From an uncultured Opitutia bacterium (lineage in GTDB: Bacteria > Verrucomicrobiota > Verrucomicrobiia > Opitutales > Opitutaceae): DNA of 64,000 nucleotides. The notes under the pieces are model-generated. The model was not told the origin of the DNA, did no database searches, and was given only the letters and a program-made list of their open reading frames with translations. The stretch is taken from contig CAIMFY010000104.1 of NCBI GenBank assembly GCA_903840415.1, positions 62,001 through 126,000 on the forward strand, written 5' to 3'. A program made the translations under genes and the position numbers. Positions 49,692 through 58,937 of the stretch are shown piece by piece (positions within the stretch are counted from its first letter, which is position 1; every line of letters starts with the position of its first letter).

Positions 49692-50159
49692 ATGAAGGTC
49701 CTGCCCGAACTTTACCCCACCGATTTCGACACCCCGCCAGCGAACGAGATTCTCCTCCCCCGCGGCATCATCGGCTTTGGCGCCTACACGCGCGCCGAGT
49801 TGCTCTACCTCCCCGACCACCTCCCGTTTCTCTGGATGAAACTTCATGGTGCGACTGACCACATCCACTTCATCGTCATCGAACCCGGCGGGATCGTGCC
49901 TGGCTACGAACCGGAGTTGTTTAACGAAGACGCTGACGGCCTCGATCTGCGCTCGCCCGCCGAGGCGATGATCCTCAACGTCGTCACTCTCCAGCGCCAA
50001 AACCCCGTCGAAGCCACCGCCAATCTCATCGGCCCCATCGTCGTCAACCGCCGCACCCGCCTCGGGCGCCAGCTCGTCATCTCCAACTATTCGCGCTACA
50101 GCGCGCACCACCCTCTCGTCGAAAATCCGCAGGCCCCCGTCGCCCTGCGCATCGCCTGA
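49692..50159 (+). CDS. fliW: Flagellar assembly factor FliW
   Basis: This 155-residue protein binds CsrA and flagellin in the partner-switching loop known from Bacillus. The family segments [37 protein letters not shown] and [20 protein letters not shown] are clear. It stands 10 bp before csrA, which is followed by fliC, so all three parts of the loop are adjacent. Confidence 0.95.
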   Translation: MKVLPELYPTDFDTPPANEILLPRGIIGFGAYTRAELLYLPDHLPFLWMKLHGATDHIHFIVIEPGGIVPGYEPELFNEDADGLDLRSPAEAMILNVVTLQRQNPVEATANLIGPIVVNRRTRLGRQLVISNYSRYSAHHPLVENPQAPVALRIA

Positions 50160-50169
50160 GCTCCCCGCC

Positions 50170-50448
50170 ATGCTTGTCCTCTCCCGCAAAGTCAACGAGT
50201 CGATCGTCATCGGCGATTCGATCGAGATTCGCATCACGCGCATCGAAGGCGATGTCGTGAAGATCGGCATCGAGGCGCCGCGCGACATCGCGATCTTCCG
50301 CAAGGAAGTCCTCGCCGCCATCGCCGCCAGCAATCAGGCCGCCGCGGTTCGCCAGCCCAAACCCGGCGCCCTTCCAGTTCTGCCTAAGCCGCCCTCCGTC
50401 CCCTCTCTCAATCCCCAACTCTCCTCTCTTAACACCCTGCGTCCATGA
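50170..50448 (+). CDS. csrA: Carbon storage regulator CsrA with C-terminal extension
   Basis: This 92-residue RNA-binding protein has the normal core ([33 protein letters not shown]) and then a Pro/Leu/Ser-rich tail of about 35 residues that most CsrA proteins lack. The tail is encoded by the pyrimidine-rich segment just before fliC. The stop overlaps the fliC ATG (ATGA). CsrA normally represses flagellin translation and is released by FliW. Confidence 0.95.
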   Translation: MLVLSRKVNESIVIGDSIEIRITRIEGDVVKIGIEAPRDIAIFRKEVLAAIAASNQAAAVRQPKPGALPVLPKPPSVPSLNPQLSSLNTLRP

Positions 50449-51323
50449 GCGTCATCAACACCAACGTCCAAGCCATCGCCGCCGCGCGCAATCTCAACCG
50501 CAGCCAAGAACTGCTCGGCCGCTCCCTCAACCGGCTCTCCTCCGGCTCGAAGATCGTTAATGCGGCCGACGACTCCGGTGGCCTCGCGGTCTCCGGCAAA
50601 CTCGACGCGCAGAGCCTCCGCGTGAATGCTGCCAAGACCAACGTCCAAAACGGTATTTCCTACATCCAGAGCGCCGACGGCTTTATGGGTGGCATGTCGA
50701 ACATCCTTTCGCGGATGAGCGAGCTCGGCATCCTGTCGCAGGACGTCACCAAAAACTCCAGCGACCGCGCCCTCTATGAACAGGAGTTCTCCGCCTTGCA
50801 GGACCAGTTGCGCTCCACCATCGGCGGCACGACTGCCGAAATCGGCGGCACCGCCGACATCACCACACCACTTGGCTCTTTTAACGGTCTCACGCTATTC
50901 GGGTCTAATCCCGCTGGCCTCTCGTTCTCAATTGGTTCCTCGGTCGGGCAGACCATGACGATCGGCGAGTCTAATCTTCGCACTGGACCGATGCAGAGCC
51001 TCATCTCTCAAGACAGCTCGGGCACTTACAATCTGACGGCCTCCGACCCCGCTGCCACCGCCACCCTCCAGCAGGCGATCCAGCAGATCGCCGCTCAACG
51101 CGCCTCGCTCGGTGGCGCGCAATCCCGCCTCGAACTCGCCGGCACGACCCTGCAAGTCGAGTCGCAGAATCTTACCTCCACCATCTCCAGCATTCGCGAT
51201 GTCGATGTGGCGAGCGAGTCTACCCAACTTGCGAAATACAACATCCTCGTCCAATCCGGCACCGCGATGCTCGCCCAGGCGAACCAGATGCCGCAAAGCG
51301 TGCTGAAGCTGCTGCAGGGCTGA
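50445..51323 (+). CDS. fliC: Flagellin FliC (compact)
   Basis: This 292-residue filament subunit keeps the D0/D1 ends: [40 protein letters not shown] and, at the C-terminus, [20 protein letters not shown] ending in VLKLLQG. The variable central part is short (about 120 residues), so surface domains D2/D3 are largely missing. The start overlaps csrA, and the 78 bases before it contain no GG dinucleotide, so no Shine-Dalgarno site is possible there. Confidence 0.97.
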   Translation: MSVINTNVQAIAAARNLNRSQELLGRSLNRLSSGSKIVNAADDSGGLAVSGKLDAQSLRVNAAKTNVQNGISYIQSADGFMGGMSNILSRMSELGILSQDVTKNSSDRALYEQEFSALQDQLRSTIGGTTAEIGGTADITTPLGSFNGLTLFGSNPAGLSFSIGSSVGQTMTIGESNLRTGPMQSLISQDSSGTYNLTASDPAATATLQQAIQQIAAQRASLGGAQSRLELAGTTLQVESQNLTSTISSIRDVDVASESTQLAKYNILVQSGTAMLAQANQMPQSVLKLLQG

Positions 51324-51362
51324 GATTGTTGGCGCAGGCCGTTCGAAACGGAATCGGAATTG

Positions 51363-51391
51363 TGGTAACGAAATCGGCGATTTCGTTACCA
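51363..51391. terminator. Palindromic hairpin after fliC
   Basis: TGGTAACGAAAT and ATTTCGTTACCA form a perfect 12-bp stem with a 5-base loop, 40 bp after the fliC stop and 36 bp before the end of the convergent response regulator gene. It could end both transcripts. There is only a weak T content after it, so it is called a likely rather than proven terminator. Confidence 0.6.
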
Positions 51392-51426
51392 GCTACTTAA
51401 TCGGCGCCCGGCCTGCGGACGGCCGC

Positions 51427-51852
51427 TCAGCCGGATTTTTTTGTCTTGGCTTGCAGTTGGTGCCGGGCTGCGGCCGTCGCGATCGCGTAGTCGACGGCGC
51501 GTTCCAAAGAGTCGGGCTTGAGGTCGCGTTTGATGATAAAATCCGCTGCGCCGCTCTCCATCGCGGCGAGATCGGTTTCTTCGCAGGTGTCGCCGGTGAG
51601 CAGGATGACCGGAGTGGGGCAGTGCTGCGCCTTCGCCTCTCGGAGGAGCTCGAGTCCGTCACCGGCGCCAAGGCGGTAGTCAAGCAGGCAGAGCGCAAAC
51701 GCGCCGGTCAACAGGCGCTGCAGCCCGCCAGCATAGTCGGCGGCGTGTTCGAGCGCAAAGGGCTCGCCGCGAAATTTTTCCACGAGCATGCCGATGAGCT
51801 GGGCCACGAGCGGATCGTCGTCAATCAAGAGGATTTTTTTGGAAGGAGTCAC
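51427..51852 (-). CDS. Single-domain response regulator
   Basis: This 141-residue receiver protein starts at a GTG (TPSKKILLIDDDPLVAQLIG). The acidic pocket is DDD, the phospho-acceptor lies in CLLDYRLGAGDG and the Thr and Lys positions are VILLTGD and FIIKRDL. There is no output domain, so it acts by protein contact or phosphotransfer. The longer frame to 51981 lacks family character. It is convergent with fliC. It is not a clear CheY, since the spacing and sequence around the Asp differ. Confidence 0.88.
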   Translation of the reverse strand: MTPSKKILLIDDDPLVAQLIGMLVEKFRGEPFALEHAADYAGGLQRLLTGAFALCLLDYRLGAGDGLELLREAKAQHCPTPVILLTGDTCEETDLAAMESGAADFIIKRDLKPDSLERAVDYAIATAAARHQLQAKTKKSG

Positions 51853-52069
51853 GTTGGCGCTGGAGTCGGACGGCGGTGAGACCGTCGAAATTGCTTCGGC
51901 AGGGATGTAGCGCGCTGGGTAAGCTGGCGCAAGTCCGCGCTGTAAATCGCGCGACTGGAGCTGTATGAAAATCGCGTGCATCCCTTGTATGCAGCGGGAG
52001 TTGTGCAGACTAGGGTGCGGAAACTTGAATGCGCGACGCGCGTCGGCATCGTCACGGCGTTCTTTGGAT
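51853..52069. other. Intergenic stretch before the riboswitch
   Basis: These bases are the first part of a 490-bp gap without a gene. I see no open frame with family character, no repeat and no clear promoter; the promoters for the regulator (minus) and the permease (plus) must lie here. Confidence 0.5.
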
Positions 52070-52222
52070 TCGCACGCCTAAGCCTCCGCGCCTTCCTGCG
52101 CGGCGGCACGGGGGAACCAATTTCCGCGGAAAAAAGTTTTCGCGGATGGGGCGCACGGCCGCGGGTAACCGCGGCTCAGGTCACTTCCTAGGACCGAGCC
52201 CGTCAGCTAACCTCGTCGGCAT
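52070..52222 (+). ncRNA. c-di-AMP (ydaO-yuaA type) riboswitch
   Basis: The signature segments of this class appear in order: GGGGGAACCAA at 52110-52120, TGGGGCGCA at about 52147-52155, and GTCAGCTAACCTCGTCGGC at 52202-52220, which matches the highly conserved 3-prime core almost base for base. The intervening hairpins vary as expected. It stands about 120 bp upstream of a KimA (YdaO)-like potassium permease gene, the classical partner. c-di-AMP binding normally turns expression off. Ends are approximate. Downstream, GCGGCCGC/GCGGTCGC near 52240-52260 can form a further hairpin for the expression platform. Confidence 0.88.
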
Positions 52223-52342
52223 TGGGAAGGGTGGTCCAATGCGCGGCCGCTCGGGCGGTCGCGAAATGGTCGCTCCCACGCAACCGCCTCGCTGCGCGCG
52301 GCACATCATGTGCTTATGCGCTATTTTAATTGTCCGCTTCGC

Positions 52343-54301
52343 ATGTCCCTCAAAACGCTGCTTTTCGGTCGCGCCCGCTCGCTCACCGAACAAAATCTCT
52401 TTCATAAAATCTCGCTCATCGCTGTCTTCGCGTGGGTGGGGCTCGGCGCGGACGGGCTTTCCTCATCATGCTACGGCCCGGAAGAGACGTTCAAGGCGCT
52501 CGGCGGCAACGTCCACCTCTCGCTCTTCGTGGCGTTGGCCTCGGTCGTCACCATCGTCGCGATCTGCGCGAGCTATTCGCAGATCATCGCGCTCTTTCCG
52601 ACCGGCGGCGGTGGCTACCTCGTCGCCAGCAAGCTGCTCTCGCCGGCTGCGGGCGTCGTCTCCGGCAGCGCGCTCCTGATCGACTACGTGCTGACCATCA
52701 CTATTTCGGTCGCGAGCGGCGCGGACGCGCTGTTCAGTCTGCTGCCACCACACTGGCAAATCTGGAAACTCACGTTTTCCATCGTCGGCGTCATCGGTCT
52801 CACGGTGATCAATCTCCGAGGCGTGAAGGAGTCCGTGCTGCTCTGGGTGCCGATCTTTTTTCTGTTCGTGGGCACGCACGCGTTTGCGATTCTCTACGCG
52901 GTTATCTCCCACGGCAGCGGGCTCGCCGGCGTCGCCACGGCGACGGTGCATGAAGTCCACGCGGTGTCGTCGCAGTTCGGCGTCTTTGCGCTGCTCGCTT
53001 TGCTGCTCAAGGCCTACAGCATGGGCGCCGGCACCTACACCGGCATCGAAGCTGTGAGCAACGGCCTGCCGATCCTGCGTGAACCGCGCGTGCAGACCGG
53101 CCGGCGCACGATGCTCTACATGGGCGCCTCGCTGGCGATCACTGTCGCCGGGCTGCTGCTCGCCTATCTGCTCTACGCGGTCGAGCCGGCGGAGGGCAAA
53201 ACCCTCAACGCCGTCCTCTGCGAAAAAATCGTCGCCGGCTGGTCACACTCGACGGGCGCCGTGTTTCTCTTCGCGTTTCTCGGCTCAGAGGCGGTGCTGC
53301 TGCTCATCGCGGCCGAGACCGGTTTTCTCGACGGTCCGCGCGTGCTGTCGAACATGGCGCTCGATCGCTGGGTGCCCACGAGGTTCGCGAATCTCTCCGA
53401 TCGTTTCATCACGCAGAACGGCATCCTGCTGATGGGCGTCTCGGCGCTCGTGATGATGGTGGCCACGCGCGGCTCCGTCGATACGCTCGTCGTGCTCTAT
53501 TCGATCAACGTGTTCATCACGTTCACCCTCTCGCAACTCGGCATGGTCGTGCATTGGTGGCGCCAGCGCGCCACTGAACCGAAGTGGCTCCGCAAGCTGG
53601 CGATTAACGGCTTCGGCCTCGCGCTTACCACCTTCATTCTCATTTCGCTCACGGCCGTGAAATTCTTCGAGGGTGGCTGGGTGACGCTGCTCGTCACGGG
53701 CCTGCTCGTAGTCGCGGCGTTCGCCATCAAGCGCCACTACACCGGCGTGACGGAGCAACTCCGCCGACTCGATGCCATCGTCGAGGCCGCCGAAATCAAT
53801 GTCACCGCGCATACGGCTGTGCCGGTCTCCGCCGATCCCAAGGCGCGCACCGCTGTGGTCCTGGTCAACGGCTACAACGGCCTCGGGCTTCACACTTGCC
53901 TCCACGTGCCACGGATGTTCGGCGACACGTTTCGCAATTTCGTGTTCATCGCCGTCGGCCCCGTAGATGCCGGCAATTTCAAGGGCGCCGCCGACATCGA
54001 GGCGCTCCGCACGCACACCGCCGATCAGGCCGAACGCTACGCCGCTTGGGCGCGTTCGCACGGTCACGGCGCGGCGACGTTTACCGCCATCGGTCACGAT
54101 GTGATGGGCGAAGTCATGCGCCTTTCGGCGGAGGCCAAGGCGCAATTTCCGAAATCGGTGTTCTTTGCCGGACAACTGGCGTTTGCACAGGAGACGCGGG
54201 TCACTCGCCTTCTGCACAACTCAACCGCGTTCACGCTCCAGCGTCGCTTCTTCGTCGCCAATCTGCCGTTCGTCGTCTTGCCGATTCGCGTCGATAACTG
54301 A
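52343..54301 (+). CDS. KimA-like potassium importer (APC superfamily)
   Basis: This is a 652-residue protein; ATGs at 52310 and 52316 are possible earlier starts. It has about twelve transmembrane helices with GLGADGLSSSCYGPEETFKA, FPTGGGGYLVASKLL and GTYTGIEAVSNGLPIL, patterns of the KimA/YdaO group of APC permeases. The C-terminal 150 residues form a soluble domain with a USP-like strand TAVVLVNGYNG, where c-di-AMP inhibits KimA in Bacillus. The c-di-AMP riboswitch upstream strongly supports potassium transport. Generic annotation would say amino acid permease. Confidence 0.85.
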   Translation: MSLKTLLFGRARSLTEQNLFHKISLIAVFAWVGLGADGLSSSCYGPEETFKALGGNVHLSLFVALASVVTIVAICASYSQIIALFPTGGGGYLVASKLLSPAAGVVSGSALLIDYVLTITISVASGADALFSLLPPHWQIWKLTFSIVGVIGLTVINLRGVKESVLLWVPIFFLFVGTHAFAILYAVISHGSGLAGVATATVHEVHAVSSQFGVFALLALLLKAYSMGAGTYTGIEAVSNGLPILREPRVQTGRRTMLYMGASLAITVAGLLLAYLLYAVEPAEGKTLNAVLCEKIVAGWSHSTGAVFLFAFLGSEAVLLLIAAETGFLDGPRVLSNMALDRWVPTRFANLSDRFITQNGILLMGVSALVMMVATRGSVDTLVVLYSINVFITFTLSQLGMVVHWWRQRATEPKWLRKLAINGFGLALTTFILISLTAVKFFEGGWVTLLVTGLLVVAAFAIKRHYTGVTEQLRRLDAIVEAAEINVTAHTAVPVSADPKARTAVVLVNGYNGLGLHTCLHVPRMFGDTFRNFVFIAVGPVDAGNFKGAADIEALRTHTADQAERYAAWARSHGHGAATFTAIGHDVMGEVMRLSAEAKAQFPKSVFFAGQLAFAQETRVTRLLHNSTAFTLQRRFFVANLPFVVLPIRVDN

Positions 54302-54321
54302 GTCGTGGCTCACCCCTGCGA

Positions 54322-56103
54322 TCAATGGCGGGCGCGCAGGAATATCATCGCAATAAAAAACAGCACGATTTGCACGGCGACGATGACGCCGATAATGATC
54401 CAGATCTGTCCGGGCCGGCGGGAAATCTGCGGGGCGCGCAGGTGTTGGAAGCGGTTGGCGATGACGACGGTCTCGTAGTCGTCGAGTTCGCGCTTCATCT
54501 CGGCCGCTCGCTGATAGCGGTGGTCGGGATCACGATCGAGGGCGTGGAGGATGATTTCCTCCATGACTGGCGTGAGATTGGGATTCAGCTTGCGCGGGGC
54601 GACCGGATCGCCGGTGACGCGGGCGTTCATCACGACGTAGGGGCTCTCGCCCTCGAACGGCGTGGCGCCGGTGGTCATCTCGTAGAGCATCGCGCCGAGG
54701 CTGTAGATGTCGGTGCGGTTGTCGCCGCGTTTGCCCTTTACTTGCTCCGGCGCCATATAGTCGGGCGTGCCCATGGTGGGCGAGAAACCTACGAAAGTGA
54801 GGCGCCGCGCCTGTTTCACGCCGGCGATGCCGAAATCGAACACCCGCAGACTGCCATCGCGGCAGATCATAATGTTTTGCGGTTTTAGATCGCGGTGGAC
54901 GATGCCGTTGGCGTGTAGGTATTCGAGGGCATCGCAAATGCGGCTCGCAATCTTGGCGGCCTCCGGCTCGGGCAGCGGCTTCTGGCGGGCGAGGGTCTTC
55001 ACGAGCGTTTCGCCGTCGAGAAACTCCATCACGAGGTAGGGCCGGCTCTTGGGCGTCTCGACTTTGATTACTTTGAGAATCGAGGGATGGTTGAGCTGCG
55101 TGCCAATTTCCTCTTCGCGTTTGAAACGCTCGAAACCGGCGACGTCGCTCTCGAGTGCCATGAGCGGCACTTTGATGGCGACACTCTCGTTGGTCTGGCG
55201 ATCGCGGGCCTTGAAAATCGAGGCCATATTGCTGCGCGCAACGAGGTCAGTGAGCTCGAAGCGTTGGTCGAGCAGCTGGCCGGGTGCGAGTTCGCCGAGC
55301 CCGGCGACGGGCCCAGTCTTCGATCGGGAGCCGAGAGAAGCGGATTGCACCACCTTCTCCCAGTCATGCACGGAGATAAGCTGCAAGGAAATGTTGTCGT
55401 CCGCCCCGCGTTTTTCGGCGAGGGCGAGCAGTTCCTTGCACGCATCGTAGGGGTGGTGGCGGCAAACGATCTGGCAAAGCTCCTCGTCGAGCACGAAGGC
55501 GTGCAGTCCGTCGGTGCAGTGCAGGATGAAGTCGCCGTGCTGGAGAAGTTGAGTGGCGAAGTCGGGCTGGCAAAACGGTTCGAGCCCGACGCAACGCGTG
55601 AGCCGGCTGCGCTCGGGGCTGGCCATCGCCTGGCGTTCGAGCATCAGGCCGAGCTTCACGGGCAACGTGGTGGCGCTGTGATCCTGCGTTAGTCGGTGGA
55701 TAGTCTTGTTGCGGATGTGGTACGCGCGGCTGTCGCCGACATGCGCCACGCTCACGGAATGGGCACGAAAGATCGAGGTGACGAGGGTCGTCGCCATGGA
55801 ACCCTTGCCGTCGGCTTGGCTGGTGCTGTGAACCTTGGCGCCCGCGGCAGAGAACATCCGGAGGAGCGTCGCATACGGCGCGATTTCCGGGGACTCAGTT
55901 TTGAAGAGTTGAAGGGCCTCGTCGATCGCGAGCCGGCTGGCGACTTCGCCGCGACCATAGCCGCCGACACCATCGGCCAGCAAGGCGACGCTGCCGAGTT
56001 TATCGCGTTCGAGCGGGTCCTTCGGCTCCCAAAAATCGAGGGCGTCTTCGTTGTTCTCCCGCACCGGACCGGCGGTGGTCAGCCGTGCATAGCGGAGTCG
56101 CAT
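54322..56103 (-). CDS. PP2C phosphatase / Ser-Thr protein kinase fusion
   Basis: This 593-residue protein joins two opposing activities. The N-terminal PP2C domain (1-240) has VRENNEDALDF, LLADGVGGYGRGEVAS, AHVGDSRAYHI, HCTDGLHAF and GADDNIS. The kinase domain (about 275-540) has the catalytic Lys in VAIKVPL, HRDLKPQN, FDFGIAG and YMAPEQ. The glycine-rich loop is altered (LVARSNMASIFKA). A transmembrane helix at about 565-588 (IWIIIGVIVAVQIVLFFIAM) anchors it to the membrane by its C-terminus. It is convergent with the permease gene. Targets are unknown. Confidence 0.93.
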   Translation of the reverse strand: MRLRYARLTTAGPVRENNEDALDFWEPKDPLERDKLGSVALLADGVGGYGRGEVASRLAIDEALQLFKTESPEIAPYATLLRMFSAAGAKVHSTSQADGKGSMATTLVTSIFRAHSVSVAHVGDSRAYHIRNKTIHRLTQDHSATTLPVKLGLMLERQAMASPERSRLTRCVGLEPFCQPDFATQLLQHGDFILHCTDGLHAFVLDEELCQIVCRHHPYDACKELLALAEKRGADDNISLQLISVHDWEKVVQSASLGSRSKTGPVAGLGELAPGQLLDQRFELTDLVARSNMASIFKARDRQTNESVAIKVPLMALESDVAGFERFKREEEIGTQLNHPSILKVIKVETPKSRPYLVMEFLDGETLVKTLARQKPLPEPEAAKIASRICDALEYLHANGIVHRDLKPQNIMICRDGSLRVFDFGIAGVKQARRLTFVGFSPTMGTPDYMAPEQVKGKRGDNRTDIYSLGAMLYEMTTGATPFEGESPYVVMNARVTGDPVAPRKLNPNLTPVMEEIILHALDRDPDHRYQRAAEMKRELDDYETVVIANRFQHLRAPQISRRPGQIWIIIGVIVAVQIVLFFIAMIFLRARH

Positions 56104-56182
56104 GGGGTATCAGAAAAGAGGGCTCCGCTGCGCGCGGGGCGGCAGCGGAGCAGGGAATTGCGTTACACTGGGCAAAGTGATC

Positions 56183-58093
56183 TCATGACAGCGCCGGTTT
56201 TTCGACGTAGACGGATTTGCCGCGGACCTTGCTGGCGCTGTTGAAATAATAAAGGCCATAGACGCCCCACACGAGCGCGACCCCAAGAGCGATAAAGGGC
56301 TCTTTCCAGCTCATGCCCGCGACGGTGAACGGCCCGATGAGATAGAAGAGCATGCACGCGAGATTGGCGAGCAACCCGAACACCGGCACGACCATGTGCT
56401 TGAAGCCACTGAAGCTGTGGTGCTCGCGGAACGCCACGATCGCGATCGCGCAGGTGGCCATGTAGAGCAGGAACGTGCCAAAGTTGCTGATGAGCGTGAC
56501 CACCACGAGGGTGTTGGGCAGCTTGGCGTAGGTCTCTGGGGAGAAGATGCCGAAGCTATACCAGATGTTGTGGTATTTTGCATCGAGCGCCGTCGGTGTC
56601 GTGCCGCCGAGATAAATCAACACCGTGATGATGCCGATGATCGCGGAGAAGATGGCGAGCGCCCAAATCGCGCGATGCGGCGAGAGCGTCTTGCCATGCA
56701 GCAGGCCGAAGTGGGAAGGGACTTCTTCGTCTCTACCCATCGCATAGGTCACCCGCGCACCGGTGCTGAGACAGGAAAGCGTCGTGCCGATCAGCGCCAG
56801 GAAAACCGTGAACGCCTGCACCAGCATGAAGGCGCGGCCGGCGGAGTAGCTGCCAAAAAGCCACGTGCCGGTGATCACCATCATGTCGCCAAGCGGTGCG
56901 CCCGAGGCGCCCGCCGCTGGGATGGTGTAGCCATTGTGCAGGAGGTAATTTGCCGCGAAGTATTCGAACAGGTAGCAAAGGCCGCCTTGAATCGCGAGCG
57001 ACAGAAGCACAGCGCGCGGAATGTCGCGCTTCGCGTTTTTCGCCTCTTCGCCCATCGCGGTGACGGACTCGAATCCGACGAGAATCAGAATCGCGATGCA
57101 GGCCTGGATGAACATGAAGTTGAATCCATGCACGCCGACGACGGACTTCGCCGTTGGGTGAAAGTTGAAGGTCGTCACACCCTTGTCATCAGTCGTATAG
57201 GCTTCCTTGATGTCGTAGCTGACGGTGAAAGGCTCGGCGAGTTTCAGGTCCGTCACGGGTTTGCCGTCTTTGTCGGCGCCCACCGGATTGCCGTCCTTAT
57301 CCTGCGAATCCTGCATCTGGTAGATGGGTTTCTTGTCCTTGTCGAAAGTCGCCTTGCCGTCGGCATCGAGCACGGGGGCCGGATTGCCCTTGTCGTCTTT
57401 CACGACCTCTTGCGCGACCTGATAGTTTACGGCGATTCCGTTCGAGAGGTGGTAACCGACGTCACCTTGCTTGTGTTGCAAGCGGTAGGAGATGGCGATG
57501 ATCGAGAAAATGATCAGCGCTGTGATCTGGATGATGTTAATCGCGAGGTTGACCGTCGTGGTCCCGGTCACGCCGCGAAAGGCGATGTAGGCGACACCAA
57601 ACGCAAACACGACGCAGAACAGAATCATGAACAGCGGGCTGTTGTAGGCGCTACTGAACGTGTCCGGAAAAAATTGATTCAACAGATAGCCGCCGAGCAG
57701 GGCCGTCACGCCCACCATGCAACCCGGATAAACCCAGTAATAGAGATGGCTCGCCCAGCCCGTGAAAAATTTCGCGATGCGGGCAAACTTGTAGGCATGG
57801 GTCTTCGAGAGGAACGCCTGTTCCGCGTAAAGATACGACGAACCCGCGCCGGGGTAGAGTTTCGACAACTCCGCGTAGCTGATCGCTGTGGCGAAGCACA
57901 GCAGCAGCGCGGCGACGATACCGATCCACATCGCACTGCCGGCCATCGGCGCGCCGTAGAGCGACTGGATTTGAAACGTGAGCCAGAGGAAGGCGCCTGG
58001 GGCGATCAGGGCCATGGCATTGCTCGTGAGACCAGTGAGGCCAAGGGTAGGCTTCGCGGATGGGCTGGAGGCGACAGGAGGTGATTGCGACAT
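56183..58093 (-). CDS. APC-family amino acid permease with Asp-rich loop
   Basis: This 636-residue protein has about twelve to thirteen transmembrane helices. The N-terminal GLTGLTSNAMALIAPGAFL and the YAELSKLYPGAGSSYLYAEQ segment are typical of APC permeases, as is GFESVTAMGEEAKNAKRDIP. Between helices there is an unusual loop of about 120 residues; at about 231-281 it holds repeated DADGK, DKDKKP, DKDGNP and DKDGKP units. It is divergent from the P-II gene, with a sigma-54-like promoter on each side of the shared gap, so it is probably induced under nitrogen limitation. Substrate is unknown; an amino acid is most likely. Confidence 0.88.
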   Translation of the reverse strand: MSQSPPVASSPSAKPTLGLTGLTSNAMALIAPGAFLWLTFQIQSLYGAPMAGSAMWIGIVAALLLCFATAISYAELSKLYPGAGSSYLYAEQAFLSKTHAYKFARIAKFFTGWASHLYYWVYPGCMVGVTALLGGYLLNQFFPDTFSSAYNSPLFMILFCVVFAFGVAYIAFRGVTGTTTVNLAINIIQITALIIFSIIAISYRLQHKQGDVGYHLSNGIAVNYQVAQEVVKDDKGNPAPVLDADGKATFDKDKKPIYQMQDSQDKDGNPVGADKDGKPVTDLKLAEPFTVSYDIKEAYTTDDKGVTTFNFHPTAKSVVGVHGFNFMFIQACIAILILVGFESVTAMGEEAKNAKRDIPRAVLLSLAIQGGLCYLFEYFAANYLLHNGYTIPAAGASGAPLGDMMVITGTWLFGSYSAGRAFMLVQAFTVFLALIGTTLSCLSTGARVTYAMGRDEEVPSHFGLLHGKTLSPHRAIWALAIFSAIIGIITVLIYLGGTTPTALDAKYHNIWYSFGIFSPETYAKLPNTLVVVTLISNFGTFLLYMATCAIAIVAFREHHSFSGFKHMVVPVFGLLANLACMLFYLIGPFTVAGMSWKEPFIALGVALVWGVYGLYYFNSASKVRGKSVYVEKPALS

Positions 58094-58248
58094 GTCTTTA
58101 GTTGGTTTAGGTTCGAACGAAAAGGTGGTGGCAGGCTGATGGATGCAGACTGAAGAGTGCTGCCGCCCTTGCTGGTCGCTGCTCTTCGGGCGCCGAGGAA
58201 GACCGGCGGCTGAAAATGAAAAACTCAGGCATCATGGGACTCACCGAT

Positions 58249-58265
58249 AGCAACTCGGATGCCAT
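58249..58265 (-). promoter_or_regulatory. Sigma-54 promoter for the APC permease gene
   Basis: On the minus strand ATGGCATCCGAGTTGCT fits the -24/-12 consensus with GG and GC 10 bases apart and a perfect TTGC. The expected start is about 58238, giving a leader of roughly 145 bases. The rest of the 379-bp gap (58094-58472) shows only a weak hairpin (GAAGAG at 58154 with CTCTTC at 58184) and no gene. Confidence 0.7.
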
Positions 58266-58301
58266 GCGCGTGAACTAAACCGTCATTCGTCGATCCGATG
58301 A

Positions 58302-58811
<510 letters not shown>

Positions 58812-58830
58812 ATAATGCGGCCGGGCTTCA

Positions 58831-58868
58831 ACGCCGGCGGCGCTTCGTGCGCCGCCGGCGTTTTTTTT
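58831..58868 (+). terminator. Intrinsic terminator after the P-II gene
   Basis: A 13-bp perfect GC-rich stem (ACGCCGGCGGCGC with GCGCCGCCGGCGT) around TTCGT is followed by a run of eight or nine T. It ends the P-II transcript 20 bp after the stop codon. Confidence 0.95.
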
Positions 58869-58937
58869 GTGGCGGGCGTTCGCACCTTGCGCCCCGATGG
58901 GCGACGTTGAGCGGTGCGTCTCACGCTTTTTCACTCC

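Noticed and set aside
56396-58084. 562-codon open frame on the plus strand
   Set aside because: It is opposite the APC permease and has no transmembrane or family pattern, only charged low-complexity sequence.
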